From assembly GCA_029204225.1 (NCBI GenBank), contig CM055096.1:3085352-3149351 (forward strand): a stretch of 64,000 nt of DNA. Reading direction: 5' to 3'. Below are positions 32,331 through 44,438 of this stretch, in pieces. The stretch is from Diphasiastrum complanatum. Taxonomy: Eukaryota; Streptophyta; Lycopodiopsida; Lycopodiales; Lycopodiaceae. A model generated the notes under the pieces. That model made no database searches. It was given only the letters and a program-made list of their open reading frames with translations, and was not told where the DNA came from. The position numbers and the translations under genes were made by a program. The first letter of the stretch is position 1. Each line of letters opens with the position of its first letter.

Positions 32331-33464
32331 TGCACTAGATCAAATTTTATGTCTATCACTCAAGCTTGAGTTTGAGAGTCTAACATGTGATTTTAGCTTT
32401 CATCACTTGAAATTGCTCATTGTCTGATCGAAGTCGACAATGTCAAGTTTAGGCCAAATGTTCAAATTACTCTAGTTCAATCTCTTTTCGATGAAATAGA
32501 CCTCTATCACTTGAGATAGCTCAATTTGATTATGTTATCTCGAGATAGTTTGATTTTGGATTGTATCAGTCAAGACTATCATTAAGGGATAAAATTCATG
32601 GAATCTTGTAAATGGCTCAAATTTGAACCATATCATACAAGATAGCTTGATTTCAGTTTTAAACATGTGATTTTTATTACTTGAGACTCAAATTTGTTTT
32701 TTTTATCACTCATGATAGCTTGGCATTGGTCCTTATCTTCAAAATGACTCATCGATTAATTTAATTTGAGAAATCCTAAGTTTTGGATATTCAAATGGCT
32801 CAAAGTTTATGCTTTATATGTAGCTTTGGTCCAGTAGTACATAAAACTCATTACTCCACACGACAAATTGAGGGTTTTAGTTTGACCACCCTCAAGTTTA
32901 GTACATTTAGATTGCCCTTATCAGGGAGCTCAATTTTGACCCCTATATACATTATCGGTAAAATTGACATATAGCTCAAATTTGATGTCTATGTGCTAGA
33001 CAGTTCAATTTTGGTCCTTGTGTTTAGGAAAAGAGCATTCAAATTGCTTATATTTAACACCTAATCAATGTTACAACTCAAATTCGAGGTGTATCCGTCG
33101 AGGTAGCTTGAATTTGATGTATACATTGCAAGATAGCTCAAATTTTCTTTACATAGTTTATCGAGCGAGGATAATTGACCAATCTTGCATTCAGTATCTT
33201 GGGATTACTCGACATTGACCCCTTGTTGCTGGGATTAAACGTGATGATTCGAGATTGATCAAATAGTATATCACTAATTCGAGATAGACCAATATTGGCT
33301 CTAATGACTCAAGCTTGCACATTGACTGACCAAATTTGAGGATGGTGAAATTTAGGGAATTCAAATAGCTCATATTTGAAGCCTATAAGCTGAGATAACC
33401 TAGATTTGATTCCTAATATGCGGTCCTTATGACTCACAATAGATCATTGAAACTGGACCAATCT
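32331..33464 (+). repeat. AT-rich repeat field C
   Basis: It is a direct relative of 5170-5700 and 8280-8550; inverted counterpart at 59061-60160. Confidence 0.7.
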
Positions 33465-33467
33465 TGA

Positions 33468-33635
33468 CTTTACTACATTTTGATTGTCTGTATTACTGAC
33501 ACATGTTATGTAGAGTGGAAGAGTGATGGAAAAATTATCTATGATAAATTACCGTTCAAACCAATAGTGCGGTTGGGTTCAGTACATCCTTCAATCACTG
33601 ATGCACCACTACCAAGCTTGTTTGCTATGATGTAG
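33468..33635 (+). other. short open frame of protein-like composition
   Basis: The frame reads VCITDTCYVEWKSDGKIIYD and KPIVRLGSVHPSITDAPLP before a TAG at 33633-33635. It has no start codon of its own and is only about 55 codons. I cannot assign it; it may be an exon remnant that belongs with the cap sequence beside it. Confidence 0.35.
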
Positions 33636-33689
33636 ACCCCATCGAGCAAGTGCCACTATGCCTACCCTCATTTCAAGAACTTTAGAAGG

Positions 33690-33841
33690 ACATTCCTTTG
33701 GATTTAGAGTTGGGTTTAGGGTTAAGATTCGCCAGAATCCAACCTTCCTTGTCTCGACCCATTTTTGTGCACGGATCTGCAATCTAATTGTCCATGATGT
33801 GAAGGACCTCATGCATTGTTAAGCATGTCTTTTCATCGTAC
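33690..33841 (-). repeat. outer end of the cap repeat, flanking element C
   Basis: The minus strand reads YDEKTCLTMHEVLHIMDN, a stop, IADP and KEGWILANLN. It matches 3682-3800 and the right flank of element D (58937-59060). Confidence 0.7.
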
Positions 33842-34997
33842 TATCAAAAATAGGATAGATAATGTAATGCAGAAACTTCCTAGTTCCAATGCATGGCTAC
33901 GCCTATCAAAAATTAAACAAAGTAATAGTGATGAAAAATCACGTTTAATCTTTAGCAACTAACTTTAGATACTAAGTGATTACATAGCCAAACATAAAGT
34001 ATTGAATTCTCAGACAATTTCTATCAGTTACAAAGGAAATACAGAGATGCATGCATTCTGACATATAGTGAACAAAATAAGAAGATAGTATTGATTCAGA
34101 AAAACAAAATCAGATGCCAATGAGCGCAACAACAATAGCGAATAGAAACCGCGCACTCTAAGTTGTCTCTGAGTAACTAAGAATAAGTCTGATAATAAGC
34201 AGCTCTGCTGATAAGCAATAGCGCAATAGCAGCTCTAAAATAAATCTCTAAAAGACTGAGCTAGACTGCTCAAGAGAGTTCAAGCTTGAAAGTTCGATAA
34301 AGAGCTAACAACAATACTTTCTGGTTGTGAATGTTTTGCCTGATAAGAGCGCATGAAGCGTCATGTAATAAGACACAACTCCTTCACAATTCACAATGTT
34401 GATTCGTTGCTTCTGAACTTAAAAATAGATGTATGACCATCTAATTTATACTAAGTAATTAGGTCGTCGAATGCGATTGCCAGTTGGTTGGTGTCCGCTG
34501 GCATTCATCCAGTTCCTTCTCAGAAATTGATTGCTGATAAGCGGTGAAAATTGGCTATAAACAGTCTGTTTGCATAAATAAACTAAAACTATCACTCTGC
34601 AAAAATGAACTAAAACTGCCACAGGTGACAGTGTTTGCATAAATGAACTAAAACTGTCACTCTGCAAAAATGAAGTAAAACTGCCACAGGCGACAGTGTC
34701 ATAAAATCTCATTTCCTTAATATTGGGATAGCCCCACACTTTGCCAGAGTCATTTCCTTAGCATTTGAGGCACTTTAAAAAAATGAGAAAAATGTGACTT
34801 TGCAGTTTAACTCGCAATTTCTGACAGGCGAAAAATGCAACACTGGTGTCAAAATCCATGTATTTTTGTAGACTGTGTAAAAACACTTGTAAATCTACAG
34901 ACTGTGTAAAGACACGGAAAAATCCGCAGAACTGGATAAACAATGGATGAGGATTAAAATTGATTAGTCGATTAGTAAGAAAGAGAATAATCCAACA
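33842..34997 (-). mobile_element. 3' LTR of element C (about 1156 bp)
   Basis: On the minus strand the LTR starts TGTTGGATTATTC right after the purine run TAAGGGGGAG and ends in a damaged ...CCTATTTTTGATA next to GTACGATGAAAAG of the cap repeat. Confidence 0.85.
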
Positions 34998-35004
34998 CTC
35001 CCCC

Positions 35005-38000
35005 TTAATCTAAATCCCTGAATGCCTTGACCTTCAAACTTAGTTCTACACAAAATCTTCTATGTGCTTCCAAACTCAATGCTTTGATAAAAATATCTGT
35101 TGTCATATCTTGCATTCTACAGTACTGCAATTTGATTTCTTTGTTGAGAAGTTTGCTTTTGACGAAATGATACTTCAGTTCCATGTGCTTACTCCTAGAA
35201 TGAAATCTAGGGTTGGTTGATAAAGCAATGGCAGTTTGATTATCACAAGATAATATCGTCGAAGCATATTGATTCAGACTGATATCTGAGAGTAAGCTCC
35301 TCAACCAAATTACTTCCTTTGTAGCTTGACAGGCTACGATATACACTGATCCAGTGGAAGATAGAGCTATTGAAGATTGCTTGCAACTGTTCTAGGAAAT
35401 TGGACCATTGTTGAGGAAGAATGTAAATCTGGAAGTGGATTTATGAGTGTCTACATCTCCTGCCCAACTTGCATTTGTGTAACCACTGAGTAAATTTTTG
35501 TCGTTGCCAATTGCTCCATAACAAATGCAAAAGTCCATAGTATCTCGAAGATATCTCATGACTCTGATAAGAGCCTTCTAATGTGTTCCACCAGGATTAG
35601 TCATAAACTGATTGAGAGAGCTGACTACAAAAGCTATGTCTCTGGCCCGATATAGATCATGGTGTACATAAGAGATCCTATAATAGAATGGTAAGGATAC
35701 TCACGCATCTGCTGCTTCTCATGAATTGTTTGGGGATACTGGTCCTTTGACAATTTGAGACCTGGTTCCATTGGTGAGAGAGCTAACTTGCAATTAATCA
35801 GATTATATCTGACTCACATGTTGTAGATGTACCTCTGTTGTGTAATGTAGACCAACTTCTGTTTTTTGTCTTTGTGTATTTGTATACGAAGGCAAAAATG
35901 AGCTTCGCCGAGATCGGTCATGTCGAATTCGGAAGATAGCATGGTCTTGGCCTCTTTTATCAGATTGGTACTGCTGCTGAAAAGCAATGTATCATTCACG
36001 TATATGATAAAGTGATTATGATAAAAGACTGATGCACTGCTTTGAAATAAACATTTGAATCTGAAGAGCTAGGTGTGTAGCCGTGATCAATAAGGAAAGT
36101 ATTGATCCCTTGAAACCATGCTCAAGCAGACTGCTTCAAGCCATAAAGTGCCTTATGGAGTTTACACAAATGATTGTGTTTACCCTTGATAATATAACCT
36201 TCGAGTTGCACTATGTAAATGTCTTCTTAGATAACTCCATTGAGATACGTTGTTTGTACATCCATTTGATGTATTTCCAAATTTGTTATAGCGGCAAATG
36301 ATAGCAAAAGTCGAATAGAAGAATGCTTGACTATTGGACTGAAGGTCTCAGTGTAATCGACGTTGTATACTTGAGAAAATCCTTTGGCAACAAGTCGTGT
36401 CTTTCTCTTGTTGATGCTTCCATTTGCGTTGTGCTTGACTTTGAAAATCCATTTGCAATCAACTACATTTCTACTAGCAGGTAGTTCGACAATTATCCAT
36501 GTTTGGTTCCTGATAAGTGATGAATACTCTTTATCCATAGCTTCTTTCCAGAAATCTGAATCATGTTGACTGAGTGCCTCTTGGACAAACATGGGTTCCT
36601 GAACAAGGTAGGCTGCAGACTTGTCGATATACTGGTGAGGTGGTTTTCTTGCTTTTGAAGATCTTCTGGGTAACAGAAGAAGTTGATCATTTTCTTTATA
36701 CTGTAGTTGTTGTACTGCAACATCATCATCTTATGATTCATCATTGATTTGTTCGTCAAAAGTAGAAAAGCTTGGACCTTCAATGGGAATAGTCAACTAA
36801 GGAACTGCAAAGTTTAATATGCCAGGAGAATTTGATAGGTCAGCTACATGGGGATTGCCTTTTCCTTTGAGGTCTTGCAACTGATCTTCGATGAAGATGA
36901 CATCCCGGCTAGTGAATATCTTCGATTAGATGGGATTGAACAACTTGTAGGCTTGATCTGAAGTAGTGTAGCTGATGAAGATATATTTGATGCTCTGGAA
37001 GTCGAGCTTCTTCCTGATCTCACGAGAAGCAGTACATCCAAAAACTCATAGGTTTGATAAAGAAGGTTTGGTACATGTCCAAACTTCGAATGTTGTTTTG
37101 TTTGAGAGAACTTTAGTAGGACATTTGTTCTGTATATAGGTTGCTATTGAAACAACTTCAGTCCGAAAGGACTTCGGAAGTGTCGCATGTGATAACATGC
37201 ACTTTGCTGATTCAACTAAGGTTTTGTTCTTTCTCTCAGCAAGACCATTTGATTGAGGCGAATAAGATGTAATGTATTTTTGCTCAATGTCGTTGTTAAG
37301 GCAATAATCCTTGAATTCGATGGAGATATATTCTCCTTTGTTATCTGATCTCAGTGCTTTGATTTGTTTGTCAGTTTAATTCTTAGCATGCTCTTTGAAT
37401 TGTTTGGATTTAATAGAAGCCTTTGATTTTTGTTTAATAAAATAAATAGTTGTTCTTCTAGAGAATTCGTCAATAAAAGTAATGAAATACTTTGCATCTA
37501 GCAATGAAAGAGTTTGCATAGGTCCACATACATCTGTATGAACAATATCTAATAGACCTTTTGCTACATCCATATGGTTTGATCAAAAAGAAATCCTAGC
37601 CTGCTTTCCAAAGATGTAGCTATGATAGACAGGGAGATCGACCTTACCAGAAGGATAGTCGAGATCAAGACCTTATGACCTAAATCTGTAATTCTACTTA
37701 CTGATAACAATTTGTAGAGAGTTTAGGAACACATAAGACCTTTGATAGTAGTTTTAATTGATCATGCTGGAACTGCAATCTTACAATACCTTCACCTTCA
37801 ATAGTGTAAGTACTGTTGTCACCAAGATGAACAAATTTTCTTCGTGCTGTAAGGCATGTAGGAGTTGAAATTCTCACATTGATTGGTCATGTGTTGAGTT
37901 GCTCCAGAATCAAGAAACCATGAATCATCCAAAAATGCACTTTGGTCTTTGACCATGAATGCGCCTTCGTCCACTTCGACCTGGGGAGATGATGAAACTG

Positions 38001-38830
38001 TGTTTGCTTGTTGATCAGGTTGCTTGGCTGCATTCTTCGCTTGGAGAATTCAGCAATCCTTGATCTCATGGTTATTGCGCTTGCAATACCTGCAAAATAT
38101 CTTCTTCTTCGACTGTGGATTTGATGATTGTCATTGACTTTGAGTCAGCTTCTGATTCGTTGCAGCCTTCTTGGAGCTTTTCTGCTTCTGTCGCTTAGAG
38201 CCTTTGTTGACATATAGAGCCTGAGAGGAGGAAGTAGACAAAGTGTCTTGACTTCTTCTATTTTCTTCTTGCAGCAACATAGTGATAACTCTAGTAAATG
38301 TTAAATCTGAGTGTGTCGATATGATCATCACCCAATTTTCATATGTAGAGGGCAAGCTTGAAAGCAATGTCATAATTGCATCTTGATCGTCTATGACCGA
38401 TCCGACAGTAGCCATATGTTGCAACAGATCTTAAACTAGTTAATGTGACTCTGAAGAGAATCACCATTAAACATTTTGAATATGAATAATCTCCTTCATA
38501 GATGTAATAGTTACATCCCTCACATCATATAGTGAGTTCAGGATGTCCCAAACGTCTTTTGAAGTTTTAGCTTCAGCTATGTGTCCAATCTGTGTATCTT
38601 ATATATTGAGGATAATAAGCGCGAAAGCTTTACCATCCTTCAATTTCCACTTTGAGTCTTTTGTGTCGTCTTCAGGTTTTACTTCTGTACCTGTAACAAC
38701 ATCCCATAACTCATTGGCATCTTAAATTTCCACAAAAGATAATTGGATCCATTCAGCTTGTCTGCAAGTCTGCAATAAGACCAGCTTTACTTTGAGAATC
38801 CATTAGGAACTAAGTCTGTCGATTGTATCG
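35005..38830 (-). pseudogene. copia gag-pol remains (element C)
   Basis: Minus-strand order: gag start MDSQSK near 38800; gag segment 38424-38131; CCHC knuckle CRYCKRNNHEIKDC near 38080; protease WFLDSGATQHMTNQ near 37910, motif intact; integrase with HTDVCGP (37540), RSDNKGE (37350) and NGLAERKNKT (37240), so the DDE residues are all visible; RT with CKWIFKVKH and HQMDVQTTYLNG (36590-36230). The RT core reads YVNDT at about 36000, where active elements have YVDD, removing a catalytic aspartate. RNase H has SRSKHMELKYHFVKS near 35180. Stops occur throughout, so it is inactive. Confidence 0.88.
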
Positions 38831-38997
38831 ATGATGCTAAGATGTAGTAATGCCAACAACAGGAAATCAATTCTCTGATACTGAAATGATGAAAGGAACT
38901 AAAGAATATGATATCAATTTGATATTGCGAAAGATACTAAGTATTACAACTTTCGCTCTCATATTGAAATAGCATTAGGACCTGAAGAAGAATCAAT

Positions 38998-39009
38998 GCT
39001 CTAATACCA
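38998..39009 (-). promoter_or_regulatory. primer-binding site, element C
   Basis: The minus strand reads TGGTATTAGAGC, one mismatch to the initiator tRNA-Met site, directly next to the LTR. Confidence 0.82.
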
Positions 39010-39821
39010 TGTCGAAAATAGGACATATAATGCCAATGCATGACTATTCCTATCAAAAATTTTGCAAAGCAATAGTGACGAAAAATCAAGTTCAATCTTT
39101 AGCAACTAACTTTAAAATTTCTAGATACTAAGTGATTATGTCTCAGATACTTTCTATCAGTTACAAAAGCAATACAGAGATGCATGCATTCTAACATATA
39201 CTAAACACAATAAGAAGATAGTATTGATTCAGAAAAACAAAATGAAATGCTAATGAGCGCAAAAACAATAGCAGATAGAAACCGCGCACTCTAAGTTGTC
39301 TCTAAGTAGCTGAGAATAAGTTTGATAATAAGCAGCTCTGCTGATAAGCAGTAGCACAATAGCAACTCTAAAATAAATCTCTAAAAGACTGAGCTAGAAT
39401 GCTCAAGAGAGTTCAAGCTTGAAAGCTTGATAGAGAGCTAACAATAATGCTTTCTAATTGTGAATGATCTGCTTGATAAGAGTGCAGGAAGCATCATGTA
39501 ATAACACTCAACTCCTTCACAATTCACAATGTTGATTCGTTGCTTCTGAACTTGAAAAGTGATGTATGAACAACTGATTCATACTAAGTAATTAGGTCAT
39601 CAAATGCGATTGCCAGTTGGCTGGTGTCCGCTGGCATTCATCTAGTTCCTTCTCAGAAATTGATTGCTGATAATTGGTGAAAATTGGCCGTAAATAGTCT
39701 GTCTGCATAAATGAACTAAAATTGTCACTCTGCAGAAATGAACTAAAACTGGCACAGGAGGTGACAGTGTTGCAAAAAGATGATAGTGTCATAACATCTC
39801 ATTTCCTTAATATTGGGGTAG
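39010..39821 (-). mobile_element. 5' LTR of element C, truncated to 812 bp
   Basis: The LTR end (CGACA on minus) abuts the primer site. At 39821 LTR homology breaks off within CCTTAATATTGGGGTAG and the cap repeat follows in the orientation opposite to that expected of an undisturbed target, so this is a rearrangement junction. Confidence 0.8.
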
Positions 39822-40115
39822 GCTGCCAAGGCCCGAGTGTTCCCCCCATCCGCCCACCTGCGAGAGTGGATGAGGAACATAGCATTGAACATCGGAGAAT
39901 CCCAGCAAGTTAGTCTATACTCAGGTGCTGCCTTCCCCTCTCTCTCTCTCTTAGAGTTGTTAGAGTTTTTTTGGCAAATCAACGTGTTTTTGGACACACG
40001 TTGCGCCCGAGGCTCATTCCAAGGACATGTCTACCTAAGCGTCAATGCCCCCTTGGTCTACACGTCGGCTTCATCTTTGATGGAAATCCATACCTTGCCA
40101 GGTTGGTCCAATTAA
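39822..40115 (+). repeat. cap repeat, copy 4 (inverted)
   Basis: It matches the reverse complement of 8555-8850. The plus strand reads CARGSFQGHVYLSVNAPLVY after a TRC change. It continues directly into the AT-rich field. Confidence 0.68.
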
Positions 40116-43100
40116 ATCACTCAAATTTCTGTTTTGAGTGATAAGGACCAAAACCATATGCTAGGAATCAAATATGGGCTATCTCAACTTATAGCTTTCA
40201 AATACAAGCTATTTGAATTTCCTAAATTTCACCATCCTCAAATTTGGTTAGCCAATGTGTAAGCTTGAAAGGTTAATAGAGTCAATATTGGTCTATCTCA
40301 AATTAGAGACTTCAGATTTGATCAGTCATCGAGGTCAATTCCATCAAATAAGGTCATATGACTAGCGATCAATGACGATTAAAGGTGTTGCTCTAGTTCT
40401 ATTTTTATAGATGTGTCACAATCACTCAATGAGATATGTCAACTCATAAAGATTACTTGTACAAGTTTGACATTGAACTCAAGCTATCTCAAGTGATATA
40501 CATTGAATTTGGGATTCTACATTTTTTAAAACTCAAAGTCTCTCAAGCTCAATCAATTAGCAATCTAGAGTCATATGAGCCAAAAACAAGTTGTCTTTAG
40601 TGATAGAAATCAAATTTATGTTGTCTCAAGTGATAAAGATCAATTCCATCCTTGAGATCTAACACTCGGAACTCCTAGACTCAATATTGGTCAAATTCAA
40701 TCATTGAATGATCCATGTCAATGAAAGTATAAATGTTATATTGCAACATAGGCATCAAAGTAAATATATTGGAAGTGACAAACAATGTACCTGAGATACA
40801 TTGAGTGATACGGGTCAAATTCATCGAAAATGAATTCAACTAAACTAAAAAATGTTCATATCGTTATGCTCTTGCATCTATGGATGATTTCATAAGATGT
40901 GGTTAATTAGCTGAAGGTCAAAACTGGAAGTTTCTGAAGCTCAATCAATAAGTGAGCAATCCATAGTTATTTGAGCAAAAAACAAGGTGTCTTTACTGAT
41001 AGAATTCAAATGTAAGCTATCTCACGTGATAAGGATCAATTTCATCATTAACATATTGAGATCGAGCAATAATGAAATTCCTAAACTTAATGTTTGTCAA
41101 ATTCAATCATTGAATGATACATGTCAAAGAAAAATATCCAAATTATATTGCAATGTAGGCATCAAAGTGAATCAAATTCAAGCTACCTCAAAGATATGCA
41201 TGAAATTTGTGACGTCTAAATTTCTAAAACTTGATGGTTCTTAAGTTTGATTACTTGATGTGCAATCTTGATTTCAATCACTCTATGGGATATGTTGATT
41301 GATAAAGATCCAAAATACAAGTTTGGCATTAAACTATCTCAAGTGATATACAAATCTGGGCTATTTACATTTTCTAACATGAAATTTCTCAAGCTCAATC
41401 AATAAGTGAGCAATATAGAGTGATATGAGCTAAAAACAACTTGTCATTAGTGATAGAAATCAAATTTAATCTATCTCGGTTAAGGATCAATTCCATCCAT
41501 AACATGTTGAGATCGAGCAACAAGAAATTCTTAAAGTCAATATTGGTAAGATTCAATCTTTGAATGATCCATGTCAAAGAAAAATATCAAAATTATATTT
41601 CAACATAGGCATCAAAGTGAAGATATCTAAAGTGATACACATTAAATCTAAGATACATTGAGTGATACATGTCAAGTTCCTTAAAAAGGAGTTGAAGTTG
41701 AACAATTTGAATGTCCTAAATTCAAAAATGTTCAAATTACATGACTCAATGAAATATATCAAGTGATAGTGATCACAACTACATGTCAAGCATCAAAATT
41801 GAATTTTCTTGGGTAATATGCATACAATTTGACTAGTCTAAATGTTGTAAACTTGAAATTCCTAGGATTCAATCAAGCAATATTCGATGATAAGGGCCAA
41901 AATCAAGCTATCTTTAGTGATAGAAAACAAAATGGAGCCATTTGTAGTGATATGGATTAAACTCATGGATACACAAACAAAAGTAGCCAATCTGATCCTC
42001 CAAGTGCAAATGGTCAATTTTAATCTCTAAATAAGTTATGCTGATTGACAAGGGTCTGTCAAAATCAAGATAGCTTACGACATAGGCATCAAGTGATAGA
42101 TGTCAAATTGGAGCTATATGAGGTTGTAGTAATCAATTTGATTAATTGGGGATTGGACTAGAGCAATTCAAATGTCTCACACTCAAGATTGGCCGAACTA
42201 AATTACTAAATGAGCTTTATCATGTGCTAAGGACCAAAATTGCATTTCAAACATAGACCTTTATGAGCCATTTGGATGTTTAAAACTTAAGGTTTATCAG
42301 ATTCAATCAATCAATGAGTGATCTTGAGGATAAGGACCAATGTCGAGCTATCGTGAGTGATAAAAAACAAATGTAAGCATTATAGGAGTTCTAAATCCAA
42401 AAAAGACCCTTTGTAAAGATTCTTTTTATATTTTTTCTCATTTTTTCTTACACATGGACCAATCAAAACACTCAAATTTGAAATCTACGTAACGTAACTT
42501 TTTGAGGCCACATTTTGATTCCACACTAAAAATGGCATAACTTTTTAGTGGTAAGTCCGAATTTAGTGAAGTTTAGTGCATTGAAAAGCGCTCAACAAGG
42601 GCTTTCCAATGATATGTAGATGACATACTTTTGAACTACGATTAAAAAGGTATGGCAAGTCAAAAGTATTAGTGTTATAATATTTTAATAATATAAACTG
42701 CACCTTGCACGTTTTCTTAAAGGGTCTTTTTGGAGCTCAAAACTCCTCTAATGTCTGAAGTGACTAAAATCACATGTTTGGAATTGAAATCAAGCTATCT
42801 TGTATGATGTGGTTCAAGTTTGAGCCATTTACAAGATTCCATGAATTTGATCACTCAATGATAATCTTGAATAATACGATCCAAAATCAAGCTATCTCGG
42901 GTGAACAAAACCAAATTTGAGCTATCTCAAGTGGTAAAGGTCTATTTTGTCGAAAGAGACCGAACTATAGTAATTTGAATGTCCTAAACTTGACATTGTT
43001 TATTTTGATCACACAATGAGGAATTTAGTTAAATTTGCATGTTAGACATCAAACTCAGGCTTGAGTGATAGACATAAATTAGTGCAACATCTAAACTTAA

Positions 43101-43390
43101 GATGAAGCAATATCGGGCTTTATGTTTAGTAATATTCTTCTAAAATGAACTAAAAGTCCATATTGAATGTCTGTACTTTATTTCTTCATATTCTCTTGTT
43201 GGAGCTCGTTTAACCCTGTATGTTATTCGAATTCCATTGAATACATGATCTAACACGATTCACTTTGAATTAGGAGATGATATACCACATAGATACTCGA
43301 GTTATACTACCTGTTAACTAAAATTTTAATAGTTAGTTTACTTAACTAAAATACACTAGTTAACTAGGAAATACTAACTAGCTAGCTATC
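40116..43390 (-). repeat. AT-rich repeat field D (inverted copy of field A)
   Basis: It is collinear in reverse with about 4860-8550, down to the single-copy-like phrase around TTCACTTTGAATTAGGAGATG (43258-43278; forward form near 4995). It lacks some internal parts, including most of the segment with the recurring gene fragment, and carries the MITE-like insertion. Confidence 0.75.
42380..42751. mobile_element. MITE-like insertion, 372 bp, about 33-bp terminal inverted repeats
   Basis: The left end TTATAGGAGTTCTAAATCC runs to AAAAAAGACCCTTT; the right end, reverse complemented, is TTAGAGGAGTTTTGAGCTCC to AAAAAGACCCTTT. It interrupts the AT-rich unit between ACAAATGTAAG and TGTCTGAAGTGAC; the corresponding positions near 5520-5535 and 59790-59815 are uninterrupted. 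There is no coding capacity. The target duplication cannot be defined with certainty, so the superfamily is open. Confidence 0.72.
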
Positions 43391-43397
43391 AAACGAA

Positions 43398-43892
43398 ATG
43401 GTGAGCTGCATGAGAGGTGTGATGAGCCACCGCAAATCGAAGATCCGAGATGTGGTTAAATATGTCATATCTGGGACGTCTCACATGCACAAGGAAGATT
43501 GGAAGTTAGGGAGGAAAGAGTTACAAGAAAATCTAGATTGCTTCAAGGAACAATTAGAGACACCTAAGAAGCGACTGGAGACTGCAGTGCCTTATCTCTT
43601 GGATAGTGGCGGCCAGGGTTCTTTTCATGCCCATTTTGTAAGTCTCCCACCCATTCAAATTTTATCTTGCTAATCTTCTTGCACTATCCTAAATTATTGT
43701 TTATTTGTTTAAATACTAATCACAATTTTGTTAGTTTATGCAAAAGTTCCCCGTAAAATGGTCTCCCACCAAGGAGAAAACAAACATGTGTATGCCAACA
43801 ATATGCAATTATTATTCAAATTATTGGAGAGACAAGGAGTGGGAATGGATTGGGATGATACTTCTGAGGTATGGCTTCAAAATATATTTTAA
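43398..43892 (+). pseudogene. two-exon gene fragment, copy 2
   Basis: Exon 1 43398-43617 (MVSCMRGVMSHRKSKIRD ...), intron 43618-43734 (GT...AG, 117 bp), exon 2 43735-43892 (AKVPRKMVSHQGENKHVYAN ... DTSEVWLQNIF, TAA). The splice joins phase 1 to phase 1 and gives about 125 codons with no stop. The same boundaries and the same stop occur in copy 1 at 20981-21471. The upstream boundary meets the AT-rich field at about 43395, so any earlier exons are missing. Function unknown. It could be expressed if a promoter is near, but is more likely a dispersed fragment. Confidence 0.5.
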
Positions 43893-44438
43893 CTATACTG
43901 AAGGAACAAAATGTTTCTTTTACCAAAGCTCTGCTAGCTCTCAACTCCCAATCTGACGAAAAGACACGAAAACGAAATGTTCGTGAACTGCACGAACAAC
44001 AAGAGAAGGTCAAACGACACGAATCGACACATAAATCTTCATGACACGAAACCCTTTGCACTCCAAAAGACCAGGAAGATCAAACGAGTACCGTGATGTA
44101 CAAATCTCTGATCTGATATGATGACATCAACAAAAGAGCGTTAGGACGTGCCTAATCCACCACTCTTGTAATCCATGATTAGTTATAGATTGTTTAGTCT
44201 ATCTAATCAGAAATGATACTCTGAATGTATGCAATTGCTAGATGCATAAAATACACACAGACACAGATAAACAAAATACAGAATAGAATAGAAGTCCGCC
44301 TGTGAACGAGACAATTTTGTAAGCAGGATCCAAAGAGATCCAAGAAGTCCACTAGTAAGCAAGATACTGCTCGTGGGAGAACACCGCTTCTCTCACACCA
44401 ATGCGCTATGTTGATCTCAATCTCGAACATATGCCTTG
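43893..44438. other. unassigned sequence between gene fragment and LTR
   Basis: 43960-44060 contains clustered ACGAA phrases (GACACGAAAACGAAATG, CACGAACAACAAG). I see no gene and no match elsewhere in the window. Confidence 0.4.

Larger units (their letters stand above)
33842..39821 (-). mobile_element. Ty1/copia retrotransposon C, decayed, 5' LTR truncated
   Basis: Read from 39821 down: truncated 5' LTR, primer site, gag, knuckle, protease, integrase, RT, RNase H, polypurine tract and 3' LTR. Many stops and frame changes. It has the same LTR family as element D and sits at the same position in the cap repeat. Confidence 0.9.

Noticed and set aside
42380-42751. Assignment of the MITE to hAT, Harbinger or Mutator
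   Set aside because: Candidate target duplications of 3, 8 and 9 bp all mismatch; the superfamily cannot be decided from one copy.
43960-44060. Possible small-RNA or tRNA gene in the ACGAA-rich segment
   Set aside because: No cloverleaf, A/B boxes or terminator could be recognised.
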